The notes below the pieces were generated by a model, which was not told where the DNA came from, did not search any database, and was given only the letters and a program-made list of their open reading frames with translations. From NCBI RefSeq assembly GCF_002814095.1, contig NZ_CP021913.1, positions 2,514,001-2,578,000 on the forward strand: DNA of 64,000 nt, in the 5' to 3' direction. Shown here one piece after another: positions 52,168-62,927 of this stretch. The translations under genes were made by a program, and so were the position numbers. Source of the stretch: Sagittula sp. P11 (lineage in GTDB: Bacteria > Pseudomonadota > Alphaproteobacteria > Rhodobacterales > Rhodobacteraceae). The first letter of the stretch is position 1. Each line of letters opens with the position of its first letter.

Positions 52168-53558
52168 TCGTCACCTCCAGCGGGCGGACCCCAGATCACG
52201 GTTTTCAGGTTGGCTTCGGCGCGCCAGTAATCGGCCCTGGCCTCGGCGGTGGACAGCTGTGCCTCCAGCCCGTCACGGGCGTCCTCGATCAGCTCGAAGG
52301 TTGAGGTCAGCATGCCGTTGTAGGATTTCAGCGCCTCGCGGTCGATTTCACGGCGCAGGGGCAGCACCTCGTCACGCCAGTGCCGCGCGATGTTGTAGGT
52401 GCCGGTGACTTCCGCATGGGCAGAGCGTGCCTCGGACCGCGCGTTGACCGCGTGCTGCGCCAGTTCATGCGCCGCGCGGGAATACTCCAGTGCACCGCGC
52501 CGCGAGGTCAGCTTTGTCGTGTCGTAGAGCGGGATTTCCAGGCTGGCCTGCAGCACGCGGGCGACTTCGGTTTCGTTGTCGTCGCTGCGTTCCACTTCTG
52601 CACCGGCTGTGACTTCCGCACCCTCGATGCGGCGGGTCTGGCTGGTCAGGCGGTACTCCTGCGCAATCGCTTCCAGTTCGAGCTTGCCGATGGCGAGGTC
52701 GACGCGATGTTGCAGGGCGAGGGCCTCGGCATTGCTGCGCCCCGGTCTGCGGCCCGGCAGGCTTGGCAAGCGGTCGGGCACGTAGAAATCGGTGCTCGCG
52801 CCATAGAGCCCCATGAGCCGGGTCAGCTTCTCCTTCGCAAGCTGCGCCTCAAGCCGGGCCTCGGCGCGTTCGGCGGCGAGTTCCGCGGTGAACACATGCT
52901 CGCGCGCCTGGTCGGCGCGGTTCATCGCACCGGTGCGGCCCAGTTCGGCCGCGAGTTCGGAGGCGGCCTCTGCCGTGCCCTGCGCCCGCGCGATCAGAGA
53001 CGACGCCTCGAACGCCGCCACGGCGTCGATCCACGCCATGCGCGTCTCGGCGGCCAGCGCAAGCGTTTCGGCCAGCGCCTCTAGCTGCGCTTGGCGGAAG
53101 TGCATCTCGGCGATGCGTGTGCGCGGCTTGAGCGTGGCCAGGTCGAGTATGGCGCCGGTGACGGTCGCCTCGAGCGAGCGGGCCAGACTGGCCTCGCCGA
53201 TGCCGCTGAGCGACAGTTCGAGACTCGGACGCGGCCCCAGCGCGGTTTCCCAGAGGTCGGTGGCCGAAAGGCCCAGGTCGGCATAGGCCGCCTGCAACCC
53301 GCGATTGTTCATCAAGGCGACCTGTACGGCGGTGTCCGGCCCGATGGTCTTGCCCGCAACCAGCGCCTTGGCGCGCGCCTCGTTCGCGGCCACATCGGCG
53401 GCGGTCTGCGCCCAGGCGGCCTTTGCGCCCGTCGAACGGTTGGCGCCATCGGCGACGAAGGCGAAACCGGCTTGCGGATCGGAGGCGCCCTTCACGGTCG
53501 CCGTATCGGCACAAGCGGTCAGAAGCGCCAGCCCGGCCAGCGCGATCACATGCTTCAT
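52164..53558 (-). CDS. Outer-membrane efflux factor (TolC/CusC-like lipoprotein)
   Basis: 464 residues: lipoprotein signal (MKHVIALAGLALLTACADTA), then two long helical repeats of the outer-membrane factor type (ARIAEMHFRQAQLEALAE, and later RGALEYSRAAHELAQ). It would form a trimeric channel for metal or drug efflux. The start overlaps the small lipoprotein gene and the stop overlaps the oxidase gene, so it is cotranscribed with both. No RND pump or adaptor gene is present beside it, which is unusual for a CusC-like protein. Confidence 0.85.
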   Translation of the reverse strand: MKHVIALAGLALLTACADTATVKGASDPQAGFAFVADGANRSTGAKAAWAQTAADVAANEARAKALVAGKTIGPDTAVQVALMNNRGLQAAYADLGLSATDLWETALGPRPSLELSLSGIGEASLARSLEATVTGAILDLATLKPRTRIAEMHFRQAQLEALAETLALAAETRMAWIDAVAAFEASSLIARAQGTAEAASELAAELGRTGAMNRADQAREHVFTAELAAERAEARLEAQLAKEKLTRLMGLYGASTDFYVPDRLPSLPGRRPGRSNAEALALQHRVDLAIGKLELEAIAQEYRLTSQTRRIEGAEVTAGAEVERSDDNETEVARVLQASLEIPLYDTTKLTSRRGALEYSRAAHELAQHAVNARSEARSAHAEVTGTYNIARHWRDEVLPLRREIDREALKSYNGMLTSTFELIEDARDGLEAQLSTAEARADYWRAEANLKTVIWGPPAGGDE

Positions 53559-53773
53559 GTGCCACCTCCCGGCGCCTGCGCGTCGTTGAGCTGCCGCCAG
53601 TCGAGTGGCTCGGCAATGGGGTAGGCGGTGTAGCCGACGCTCGGCCCCGGTTGGGCGGCGGTGGCGGTGGACGGATCGGCGGCGCGGATCAGCGCACCGG
53701 CCTCGGGCAACGCCAGAGGCTGTGCACAGCCCGCAAGCGCCAGCGGCAGAAGCGCCGCGAAACGGTATTTCAT
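53555..53773 (-). CDS. Small lipoprotein, copper island
   Basis: 72 residues with a lipobox (ALLPLALAGCAQ, Cys near 16) and a short Pro/Ala-rich mature part, GYTAYPIAEPLDWRQLNDAQA. Overlaps the start of the outer-membrane factor gene by four bases. No function known; it probably forms a small outer-membrane-linked partner. Confidence 0.7.
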   Translation of the reverse strand: MKYRFAALLPLALAGCAQPLALPEAGALIRAADPSTATAAQPGPSVGYTAYPIAEPLDWRQLNDAQAPGGGT

Positions 53774-53832
53774 GGAATGACTCCGAAGGGATCTTCAGTC
53801 AGGGCGCGGCACGCACACCCGTGGCGGGAAGA

Positions 53833-54210
53833 TCAGGCCTTCGGAGGACGACGCAGACCGATGGGTCCCGTCAGGTCGGCGCGGTCGAGCACGGACCAGT
53901 CCGCGGGCACCCGCGTCTCGGACACGGTTTTTGCGTCCGTGTCCGGCAGGTTGGAGATGTCGAGGACGCAGCCGTGATCGCAGCAACTGAACAGCGCGGT
54001 TTCGGACTTCTGCTCCTTGGCTGCGGTGTCGTCCGGTGGCGTCACGTGGCCCTGATGGCCGTGGTGAACCATGCGCGTGTCCTCGACCTGTGCCTGCACC
54101 TGCGGTGCACAGATCGCACGGTCGGACGCGATCTGTGCCGCGACCGGAGAGATCGCGACCATCAGGCCGGTCAGGCCGAGAAGCAGAACGAGGAGAACAC
54201 GCTTCACCAT
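53833..54210 (-). CDS. Small exported His/Cys-rich protein, copper island
   Basis: About 125 residues from ATG 54210: signal peptide or helix (KRVLLVLLLGLTGLMVAI), then MVHHGHQGHVTPP and SCCDHGCVLDI, motifs likely to bind copper. A longer frame begins at a TTG (54246) and is less likely. First minus-strand gene of the run leading to the outer-membrane factor and oxidase; 59 bases separate it from the next gene. Confidence 0.6.
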   Translation of the reverse strand: MVKRVLLVLLLGLTGLMVAISPVAAQIASDRAICAPQVQAQVEDTRMVHHGHQGHVTPPDDTAAKEQKSETALFSCCDHGCVLDISNLPDTDAKTVSETRVPADWSVLDRADLTGPIGLRRPPKA

Positions 54211-54544
54211 GTGGAAATCGATGCCCGCGCCCGCGGGCGGTAGCAACTCACGAAAGCGTTAACGGCCAACTTCGGCGCGCCTCGGTTCTTTTGCGCCATG
54301 GCGGCGGTCTCTGGCGGGCGAATGCCGCCGACGGGTTATCGCATGGAAAGCCGATGTGCGCCTGCGTCGGGGCCATGCTGCAGGCACCGAATGAAAGTAC
54401 CGGCGAGCCGCCGAATCTCCCAAAGCCCCATGGCCGCGGCACCGTTCGTCCAGGATTTAGTGAGTGAATACAGTTAACTAGGCCTTAACTGTTTCCCCAG
54501 CGGCAATCTTGCGCTATCCTTAAGGTAGAAAGGTGGTGAACACT
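54211..54544. other. Intergenic region between copper island and DUF3892-like gene
   Basis: 334 bases between divergent genes; no gene recognised. It contains a perfect 8-bp inverted repeat at 54470-54492 and should hold promoters in both directions. The right half (54460-54545) is rich in A and T compared with the rest. Confidence 0.5.
54470..54492. promoter_or_regulatory. Operator-like inverted repeat upstream of the DUF3892-like gene
   Basis: ACAGTTAA and TTAACTGT flank a seven-base spacer (CTAGGCC), forming a perfect 23-bp inverted repeat 53 bases upstream of the ATG at 54545. Position and symmetry fit a dimeric repressor site or a small terminator; the protein that binds is unknown. Confidence 0.45.
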
Positions 54545-54805
54545 ATGGCTGCACCAGCTCAAGTGACATGGGCAAAGGTTGCGGACAATGGCGCACAGCT
54601 CCTTGCGATCGGAGGCGTCCGCAAATCCTTTTTCGGCAAGTCGCAGTGGCGGCTCTCGACCGAGGAAGCCATTGCCATGATCGAACAGGACGAATGGCGT
54701 TTTTTCGTCGAGATCGACGACGAAAAGGCATGGCTCGACGTCCTGGAAGAGCCCGACGGCTCCAAGACGATCAGCGCCGACGGGCCGCTCAGAAACCTGC
54801 TCTGA
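54545..54805 (+). CDS. DUF3892-like small protein
   Basis: About 86 residues. The compact fold with WRLSTEEAIAMIEQDEWRFFVEID and WLDVLEEPDGSKTISADGPLRNLL resembles DUF3892 proteins, whose role is unknown. ATG 54545 has an AGGTGG box eight bases upstream; GTG codons at 54533 and 54536 are alternatives. The ATP-grasp gene follows 226 bases later on the same strand, but a shared transcript is not certain. Confidence 0.65.
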   Translation: MAAPAQVTWAKVADNGAQLLAIGGVRKSFFGKSQWRLSTEEAIAMIEQDEWRFFVEIDDEKAWLDVLEEPDGSKTISADGPLRNLL

Positions 54806-55031
54806 CCCCGTCCTCCATCCCTGCGTTACAGGCGGGTGCCCTGCGCCCGCGGATCGGCTTGTCTTGCGTGACCCGGTTGAAATCGGTCCGCGGCGGGCTA
54901 ACCTCTTAACTTGAAACCGACGCAGATCAGCTCGCCGGGGTCGCATCTCCCGTAACAGGACCTTCCCTTAGTCCGCGAGCGGACAGGACGCGCGCTCGTC
55001 CCTGTTGGTCTGCCTGATGAAAGGATATGCA

Positions 55032-56254
55032 ATGACTGACAAGAACCCGGATAAAGGGTATGTCGCCCTGCTCGGCTGGAGCCTGAACGCCATTGACGCG
55101 GTCGACCGCTTCGACCGCCGGTATGTGGTCGTCGCTCCGCCCTGGGCCGAGGACTACTGCAAGCAGAACGACATTCCCTTTGTCCCGTGGGACTTCGACC
55201 GTCTGAACGAACGCTCGCACGAGCTGGCGCACCGGCTTGACGACATGGGCGTCGACGTGGCCATCCCGATCTTCGAGGAGACGGTGGAATGGGCCGGTGC
55301 GATCAATGCCGTGCTGATGAAGAACCCGCGGCTTCTGGGGCAGGCCATGCTGTTCCGCGACAAGTCGCTGATGAAGCGCCGCGCGCAGCTGGGCGGTATC
55401 CGGGTGGGCGTCTTTGAAGAGGCGCACGACCGCGGCGACGTGATCCGGTTCCTCAAGCGGGTCAACCAGACGCTGCTGAAGCTGGACGGCGACCCGAACG
55501 ATCCGATCCACTTCAAGGCCTTCGACAAGTCCGGCACCGCCGGTCACCGGGTGATCCGCACCCCCGAGGACGTCGACAACATCCCCGACGAGGAATTTCC
55601 GGCGCTGCTGGAAAGCCACCTTGACGGTTGGGAATTCGCCGTCGAGGCGTGGATCAAGAACGGCAAGGTGCAGTTCCTGAACATCTCGGAATACGTCACG
55701 CTGGGCTACTCGGTCTTCGTGCCCGCCACGCCGGAGCTCGAGGCGCACCGCGAACGGATAACCGAGGAAATCGAGAAGCTGATCGAGGTCTTCGACATCG
55801 ACTTCGGCTTCATCCACCCGGAGTATTTCCTTACCAGCGACAACAAGCTGTACTTCGGTGAGGTCGCCTATCGCCCGCCGGGCTTCAACGCGCTGGAGCT
55901 GATCGAACGGGCCTACGGCTTCAACGGCTACCAGGGGCTGGTGGTGGCCTTCGATCCGAAAACCACGCAGGAAGAGCTCGACGCCTTCTTCCCGAAGGAG
56001 ATTGTCGATGCCAAGGGCCACGCCGGGTGTTTCGGTGTCTATCCGCGCCGCCGCGTGGTCAGCCGTCTGGAGATCCCCGAAGATACGGCGAACCACCCGT
56101 ATTTCGAATTTCACGAACTGGCCGACCCGCGCGAGCAGAAGGTGGCCAAACGGTCCGCGTTCGGCACGCACTGGGGGCTGGCCTATTTCTTCGGTGACAA
56201 CCCGCACGAGTTGCGAGACCTTCTGAAGAAGCAGGAAGAGCTGGATTATTACGT

Positions 56255-56258
<4 letters not shown>
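55032..56258 (+). CDS. ATP-grasp enzyme of unknown substrate
   Basis: 408 residues from ATG 55032 (AAAGGA box). An N-terminal Rossmann-like domain (about 1-90, VALLGWSLNAIDAVDRF), then an ATP-grasp domain: LLKLDGD and LLESHLDGWEFAVEAWIKNG (lid and nucleotide-binding), and metal-binding LYFGEVAYRPPGFNALEL where Glu and Arg/Asn positions are present. Such enzymes join a carboxylate to an amine or thiol through an acyl phosphate. Substrate unknown. Coupled to the following gene, whose ATG overlaps its stop (ATGATGA), so both work together. Confidence 0.8.
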
Positions 56259-58285
<2,027 letters not shown>

Positions 58286-58412
58286 CAACGGGCCGGACGC
58301 CGCGTCGGACCTGCCCTTTGTCGGTGCCCAGCCTTGCATTGCGGGGCCGTTCTGCGGGATACGGCGGCGAGGGCGAGCCCGTCCGACGGACCGATGAAAG
58401 GCCACAGCCGCG

Positions 58413-58943
58413 ATGCCTCAGACCGACCACCTCAAGACCGATTGTGCGAAGTGCGCCGCGCTGTGCTGCCTCGCGCTGGCTTTTGACAAGGGCAAGGATT
58501 TCGCCTTCGACAAGAACCCCGGCGAGCCGTGCCGGAACCTTTCGGGCCACAGCTGTTCCATCCACGACCGGCTGACGCAGGAGGGCTTTCCCGGTTGTGT
58601 CGCCTACGATTGCCTGGGGGCCGGCAACCGTGTCGTGCAGGAGGTCTTTGGCGGCAGGTCATGGCAGGCCGAGCCGCGCCTGACACGCCCGATGATGGAG
58701 GCGTTCTCTGGCATGCGGGAAGTGCACAAGCGCATTGACCTGCTCCGCGCCGCCGAGACCCTGCCGCTGAAGCCGCGCGACGAGCAGGCGCGCCGCGACT
58801 TCCTCGCCTGCCTCGAACGGCACCGCTGGAGCGGCGCCGAACTCAATGAATTCGAGGTGGGGCTGGCGCTTGAGATCGACATCTTCTTTCACACCATCCA
58901 GCTATACGCGCCGGACCCCCGTTTCGCCGAGTGGCACGCCTGA
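58413..58943 (+). CDS. Cysteine-cluster protein (YkgJ-like CxxCxxxCC)
   Basis: 176 residues. An N-terminal cluster of cysteines (C11, C14, C18, C19 in DCAKCAALCC) and further cysteines near 40, 48, 62 and 67 (EPCRNL, HSCSIHDR, FPGCVAYDCLG) suggest a zinc or Fe-S site, as in YkgJ-like proteins. The C-terminal part is helical. Lies 127 bases downstream of the papain-like gene on the same strand, but separation makes a shared operon uncertain. Function unknown. Confidence 0.6.
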   Translation: MPQTDHLKTDCAKCAALCCLALAFDKGKDFAFDKNPGEPCRNLSGHSCSIHDRLTQEGFPGCVAYDCLGAGNRVVQEVFGGRSWQAEPRLTRPMMEAFSGMREVHKRIDLLRAAETLPLKPRDEQARRDFLACLERHRWSGAELNEFEVGLALEIDIFFHTIQLYAPDPRFAEWHA

Positions 58944-59031
58944 CGGCGCGGAGCGTTCAGGTCTGCTCGGCCGGGATCTTCGGGATTTGCGGGCGCTCTT
59001 ACGACAAGAGTGATGCACGCTGTGGGCACGG

Positions 59032-60318
59032 TCACTTTGCCGGAACGGATTGCCCGGCTGTGAGCACGGCGTCGAGCGCATTCAGGAAACCGCCCATCTC
59101 TTCCTCACCCACCGCGAAGGACAGCGCGATCAGGCCGCGCGAAGCAAAGTAGTAGCCCCTTTCCATCATCCGGAAATGCAAGAGGCGCAGGCGGTCGCGG
59201 CGAAGCGCGGTGTCCTCGCTCGTGGCGTGAATGTTCATGATGGATCCCATCCCGGTCACATGAAACCATCCGCCCTGTGCCGTGAAACGGTCGTTCAGCG
59301 CGGCGCGGAAGGCTTCTCCGCGCTCGTAGAGGGCAGCCAATGCATCCGGTGTCAGGTGGTTGCGGATCGCTTCCAGCCCGGCGGCCATGGTCAGCCGGTT
59401 GTTGTTGAAGGTGCCCGCGTGGGGGATTGCATCGGGGTGGGACGGATCGAAGCGCGCCATCACGGCCTTCTTGCCCCCGAATGCTCCGAACGCGAGGCCG
59501 CCGCCGAAGATCTTGCCAAGTGTCGTCATGTCCGGCGTGATGCCCAGACGTTCCTGTGCGCCGCCCGGCGCCATGCGCGCGGTCTGCACCTCGTCGAAGA
59601 TCAGCAGCGCGCCGCTTTCGTCGCAGAGATCGCGCAAAGCCTGCAGGAACTCGGACGTGCCGACGTTGCAGCCGCCCGCGCCCTGCATCGGCTCCACCAG
59701 GACGGCGGCGATGTGATCGACCGACTTGGAAAATTCCTGCGCCGCCGCCTGCGGGTCGTTGTAGGGCAGGATGGCGAAGTCGAAAGGCACGTTGACCGGC
59801 GCATTGCCGTTGCCAAATGTCAGGACCCCGCCGTGGTAGCCCCCGGCAAAGACCACGACGCGCTCACGACCCGTCACCAGACGCGCGGCGGTCAGCGCCA
59901 TCACGTTGGCTTCCGTCCCCGAATTGGTGAACCTCAGCAGGTCGATGGAGGGGAAACGCGCCGCCAGTTCCTCGGCCAGCGCGACCTCGTATGGCGTGTG
60001 CGAGGACAGTCCGAACCCGCCACGGTGCGCAGCCGTCACGGCCTTTTCAAGCGACGGGCAGGTGTGTCCGAAGATGCCGGCGGTGAACTCGCCCAGGAAA
60101 TCGGTGTAGGTGTTGCCGTCGACATCGGTGATGCGGCAGCCCGCGCCGCCGGTGATCGACAGCGGGTACGGCGCCGCCCAGAGCGAGCTGCGGGTGTTGC
60201 CGCCCGGCAGAACGCGGGACGCGCGGGCCAGCGCCTGCGCGCTTTTGGGCGTGCGCTTGCGGAAGTCCTCTTCGGCGCGGGCAAGGTCGGCGGTCAGGGT
60301 GTCTGCGTGAAAGGTCAT
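59032..60318 (-). CDS. Class III (HemL-like) aminotransferase
   Basis: 428 residues, fold-type I PLP enzyme similar to glutamate-1-semialdehyde aminomutase and other class III transaminases. Cofactor motifs: FTNSGTEANVMA (about 130-140), LLIFDEVQTARM with the aspartate, and the lysine K269 in TTLGKIFGGGLAFGAFGG. As HemL usually lies elsewhere, this is likely a transaminase or racemase for an amino acid. It begins four bases from the DadA gene and closes a TetR-RidA-DadA-aminotransferase run, suggesting D-amino-acid or beta-amino-acid metabolism. Confidence 0.85.
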   Translation of the reverse strand: MTFHADTLTADLARAEEDFRKRTPKSAQALARASRVLPGGNTRSSLWAAPYPLSITGGAGCRITDVDGNTYTDFLGEFTAGIFGHTCPSLEKAVTAAHRGGFGLSSHTPYEVALAEELAARFPSIDLLRFTNSGTEANVMALTAARLVTGRERVVVFAGGYHGGVLTFGNGNAPVNVPFDFAILPYNDPQAAAQEFSKSVDHIAAVLVEPMQGAGGCNVGTSEFLQALRDLCDESGALLIFDEVQTARMAPGGAQERLGITPDMTTLGKIFGGGLAFGAFGGKKAVMARFDPSHPDAIPHAGTFNNNRLTMAAGLEAIRNHLTPDALAALYERGEAFRAALNDRFTAQGGWFHVTGMGSIMNIHATSEDTALRRDRLRLLHFRMMERGYYFASRGLIALSFAVGEEEMGGFLNALDAVLTAGQSVPAK

Positions 60319-60321
60319 GTC

Positions 60322-61554
60322 TTATATCCGATTTGAGGGCAGGAGGGCGGCGAAGCCCTCGACCGGATGGCCCGCAACCATCTGCGCGAGCAGGGCGCCG
60401 GTCGTCGGACCAAGGGTGAAGCCTTGGTGGCCGTGGCCGAAGTTCATCCAGAGGCCCTTGTGCCGGGGGGCGGCGCCCACCAGCGGCAGCATGTCCGGGA
60501 GGCAGGGCCGGGCGCCGGACCACTGGGGCTCCTCTAGCCGGGCGCCGACCTCGATCAGGTCGGAAATCCCGGTCCGGCCACGGTTCAGCTGGCGCGGGTC
60601 GGCGGGGCTGTCCCTGGTCACCAGCGCAGCCCCTGTGGCAAGCCGCAGACCGTCGGTCATCGGCGCGGCGACGATCCCGTGCGCCACGTCGAGGAAAGGC
60701 CGGACAGGAGCGCGCGGCGCGGCAAAATGGCCGTGATAGCCGCGCTTGTAGATCATCGGGACGCGGTAGCCGAACCGGGCCAACAGGCGCGGCGACCATG
60801 GGCCAAGGGCTATGACGGCCTGCGTGGCGCCAGCGGTGCCTTCATCGGTCTCGACCTGCCAGCCGGTGCCCTTCTGCCGCAGCGTGCTCGCGTCGCCGGC
60901 CACCACCTGGCCGCCGCGGCGGACAAAGAGATCGGCATAGCCCGCCGTCAGCGTGCCGGGCGACGCGCAGCTCCAGGAGTCCTGCCAGTGGATCACACCC
61001 GCAGGCGCCTTCAGCAGAGCGGGGTCCTCTCTCGCGTAGTCCGCACCGTCGACCGCGCGGAAGCGCGTGCCATAGGTGGCGTGGACCCGTTCGGCGTCGG
61101 CCACCGCAGCGGCGTATTCGGCAGCGTTGCGGTAGAGGAGGGCAATCCCGTCGCGGGTGATCAGGTTCTCCATTCCGGCCTCGGCGATCAGCGGAGCGTG
61201 GTCGCGGGTCGAGCGTTCGGTCAGCCTGACATGGGTGCGCGATATCTCGGCATGGCGGGCAGGCGAGGAGTTACGGTAGTATTTCCACAGCGCCGGAAGC
61301 ATCTCGGCGACGCCGGCCACGGACCATGTCACATCGTTGGTCCGGCCAAGCGCAAAGCGCAGCAAGGTCATCGGGTCGCGGGGCAGGCCATAAGGTTCCG
61401 CGGCTTCGGCCTGGATGATCCCGGCGTTGCCGAAAGAAGTTTCGCGCCCGGGCGCCTTGCGGTCGATGAGTGTGACCGACAGGCCCTGCTCCTGCAGTGC
61501 CAATGCGGTGGAAACGCCGACCATGCCGGCACCGAGAACGAGAAAATCGGCCAT
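60322..61554 (-). CDS. FAD-dependent D-amino-acid dehydrogenase-like oxidoreductase (DadA family)
   Basis: 410 residues. N-terminal dinucleotide-binding motif (VLGAGMVGVSTALALQEQG, about 5-23) and FGNAGIIQAE, typical of DadA/DAO-family flavoenzymes; GHGHQGFTLGPTTGALLAQM closes the FAD site at the C-terminus. It would oxidise a D- or other amino acid to the imino acid with electrons to the respiratory chain. Lies 102 bases downstream of RidA, which deals with reactive enamine/imine products, and three bases upstream of the aminotransferase stop-side gene. Confidence 0.85.
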   Translation of the reverse strand: MADFLVLGAGMVGVSTALALQEQGLSVTLIDRKAPGRETSFGNAGIIQAEAAEPYGLPRDPMTLLRFALGRTNDVTWSVAGVAEMLPALWKYYRNSSPARHAEISRTHVRLTERSTRDHAPLIAEAGMENLITRDGIALLYRNAAEYAAAVADAERVHATYGTRFRAVDGADYAREDPALLKAPAGVIHWQDSWSCASPGTLTAGYADLFVRRGGQVVAGDASTLRQKGTGWQVETDEGTAGATQAVIALGPWSPRLLARFGYRVPMIYKRGYHGHFAAPRAPVRPFLDVAHGIVAAPMTDGLRLATGAALVTRDSPADPRQLNRGRTGISDLIEVGARLEEPQWSGARPCLPDMLPLVGAAPRHKGLWMNFGHGHQGFTLGPTTGALLAQMVAGHPVEGFAALLPSNRI

Positions 61555-61656
61555 GAGAAGTTCCGGTAGTGGGAAGCGAACCGGCGGGACCGCCGGTCCG
61601 GAGAGTTGTGGCCGGGGCAGGCGCGCATCGCGGCGCCAAGCCTCCGCAGGCCCGGG

Positions 61657-61989
61657 TCAGGCTTCGGCGATGACGGTGATCTCGACCTTCGCGTCGATCA
61701 TCAGGCCGCTTTGCACGGTGGTGCGGACGGGCAGCGGATCGGAGAAGTACTCGGCGTAGACACGGTTGAACTCTGCAAAGTCGCTGGTGTCGGTCAGGTA
61801 GCAGGTGGCCGAGACCACGTTGGCCAGCGTCAGGCCCTCGGTCTCGAGCGTCGCATTGAGCCGCTCGAAGATGTTGCGCGTCTGCGCCTCGATACCCGCC
61901 GGGACCTTGCCGTCCGCGTCAAAGCCGATCTCGCCTGCAAGGTAGACGGTGTTGCCGACACGGCGGGTCTTGGAGAAGGGGAGGTTCAT
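61657..61989 (-). CDS. RidA-family enamine/imine deaminase
   Basis: 110 residues, a single RidA (YjgF/YER057c/UK114) domain. The motif VVSATCYLTDTSDFAEFN and PVRTTVQSGLMIDAKVEITVIA near the end, including the conserved arginine region, are visible. RidA enzymes hydrolyse 2-aminoacrylate and other reactive imines made by PLP and flavin enzymes. AAGGAAAC precedes the ATG at 61989. Context with DadA and a PLP transaminase fits that role. Confidence 0.9.
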   Translation of the reverse strand: MNLPFSKTRRVGNTVYLAGEIGFDADGKVPAGIEAQTRNIFERLNATLETEGLTLANVVSATCYLTDTSDFAEFNRVYAEYFSDPLPVRTTVQSGLMIDAKVEITVIAEA

Positions 61990-62030
61990 CGGTGTTTCCT
62001 TGTCGTCTGAAGGGAGTTGAAGTGTGGCGG

Positions 62031-62783
62031 TCAGGAAGGTTGGGCCGGGGCCCGGGCCTTCAGCCCCTCGACCAGGAGGTCGAGCAGCAATTCGAAACTG
62101 TCGTTGTAGGGATTCACGGCACCGTTCTGCCAGCGCAGGACGAAGATGCGGTTGGAGATGTCGGGCAGCGCGGCCGCCGTCAGCGGGTAGAGGTCCGGAT
62201 CGGTCTGCGCGACCCGCTTTGCGAAGAGCTCCTGCCAGGTTTCGCCTTCGCTGCCCGGCTTGCTGACGGGCGGCGGCGCCAGTTCCATGGTGACAAACCC
62301 GGCGAGCCCGCCGACCAGCACGTTGAAGGCCGGGCGCAGCGCATCGCCGCGGTAGCCGCCGTCATGCAGCGCCGAAAGGATCGTCTCGACCCAGTCGAGG
62401 TTCGCGACACCGTTGGACTTCATCTGCGCGCCCAGCAGCGGCGCGACCGCGGGATGACGATGCACCAGCTTGCGGTAGTTGAGGAACACCTGCCGGAGCC
62501 GGTCGTCCCAAGCCATGTCGGCGTCGAGAGTGTCGGACAGGGTCCCGGTGATCGAGGCGGAAATCTCGGCGAAGAGGTCTTCCTTCGCGCCACCGACATG
62601 CCAGTAGATCACTGCCGGAGAGACGCCCAGATTGCGGGCCAGCTCTCGGAGGGAGAAGGCCGCCAGCCCCTTTTCGTCGATCTGCGCGACCGCCGCGGCG
62701 ACCACCTGATTCTTGCTCAACCCGACCGCTGCGGCCCGTCCACGCAGCATCTTGCCCTTTTTTTCATCATTCTCAGTGGTCAC
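62031..62783 (-). CDS. TetR-family transcriptional regulator
   Basis: About 250 residues (GTG 62783; alternative ATG 62750). N-terminal helix-turn-helix: KNQVVAAAVAQIDEKGLAAFSLRELA, then RNLGVSPAVIYWHVGG, the TetR pattern. The C-terminal domain has no recognised ligand motif. The gene heads the minus-strand run with RidA, DadA and the aminotransferase and is divergent from the TRAP permease, with a GAAC-N3-GTTC palindrome between them; so it probably represses both. Confidence 0.85.
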   Translation of the reverse strand: MTTENDEKKGKMLRGRAAAVGLSKNQVVAAAVAQIDEKGLAAFSLRELARNLGVSPAVIYWHVGGAKEDLFAEISASITGTLSDTLDADMAWDDRLRQVFLNYRKLVHRHPAVAPLLGAQMKSNGVANLDWVETILSALHDGGYRGDALRPAFNVLVGGLAGFVTMELAPPPVSKPGSEGETWQELFAKRVAQTDPDLYPLTAAALPDISNRIFVLRWQNGAVNPYNDSFELLLDLLVEGLKARAPAQPS

Positions 62784-62857
62784 CGGTACGATTCCCGTTC
62801 AAAAAATAGGCGTGTTTCATTTTGCGTGACGGACTCGACGAGTTTGGTTTAACAGTT

Positions 62858-62873
62858 ATAGAACATCGTTCAA
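62858..62873. promoter_or_regulatory. Putative TetR operator between divergent regulator and TRAP genes
   Basis: TAGAAC-ATC-GTTCAA: GAAC (62861-62864) and GTTC (62868-62871) form an exact palindrome around a three-base centre, in an AT-rich spacer 55 bases before the TRAP start. Symmetry and position fit a TetR-family site; a weaker half-site GTTCA lies near 62798. Confidence 0.5.
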
Positions 62874-62927
62874 TTAAAAACCAACACAACCGGCCGAACA
62901 CTCTCGAACCTGACGACTGGGGTACAA

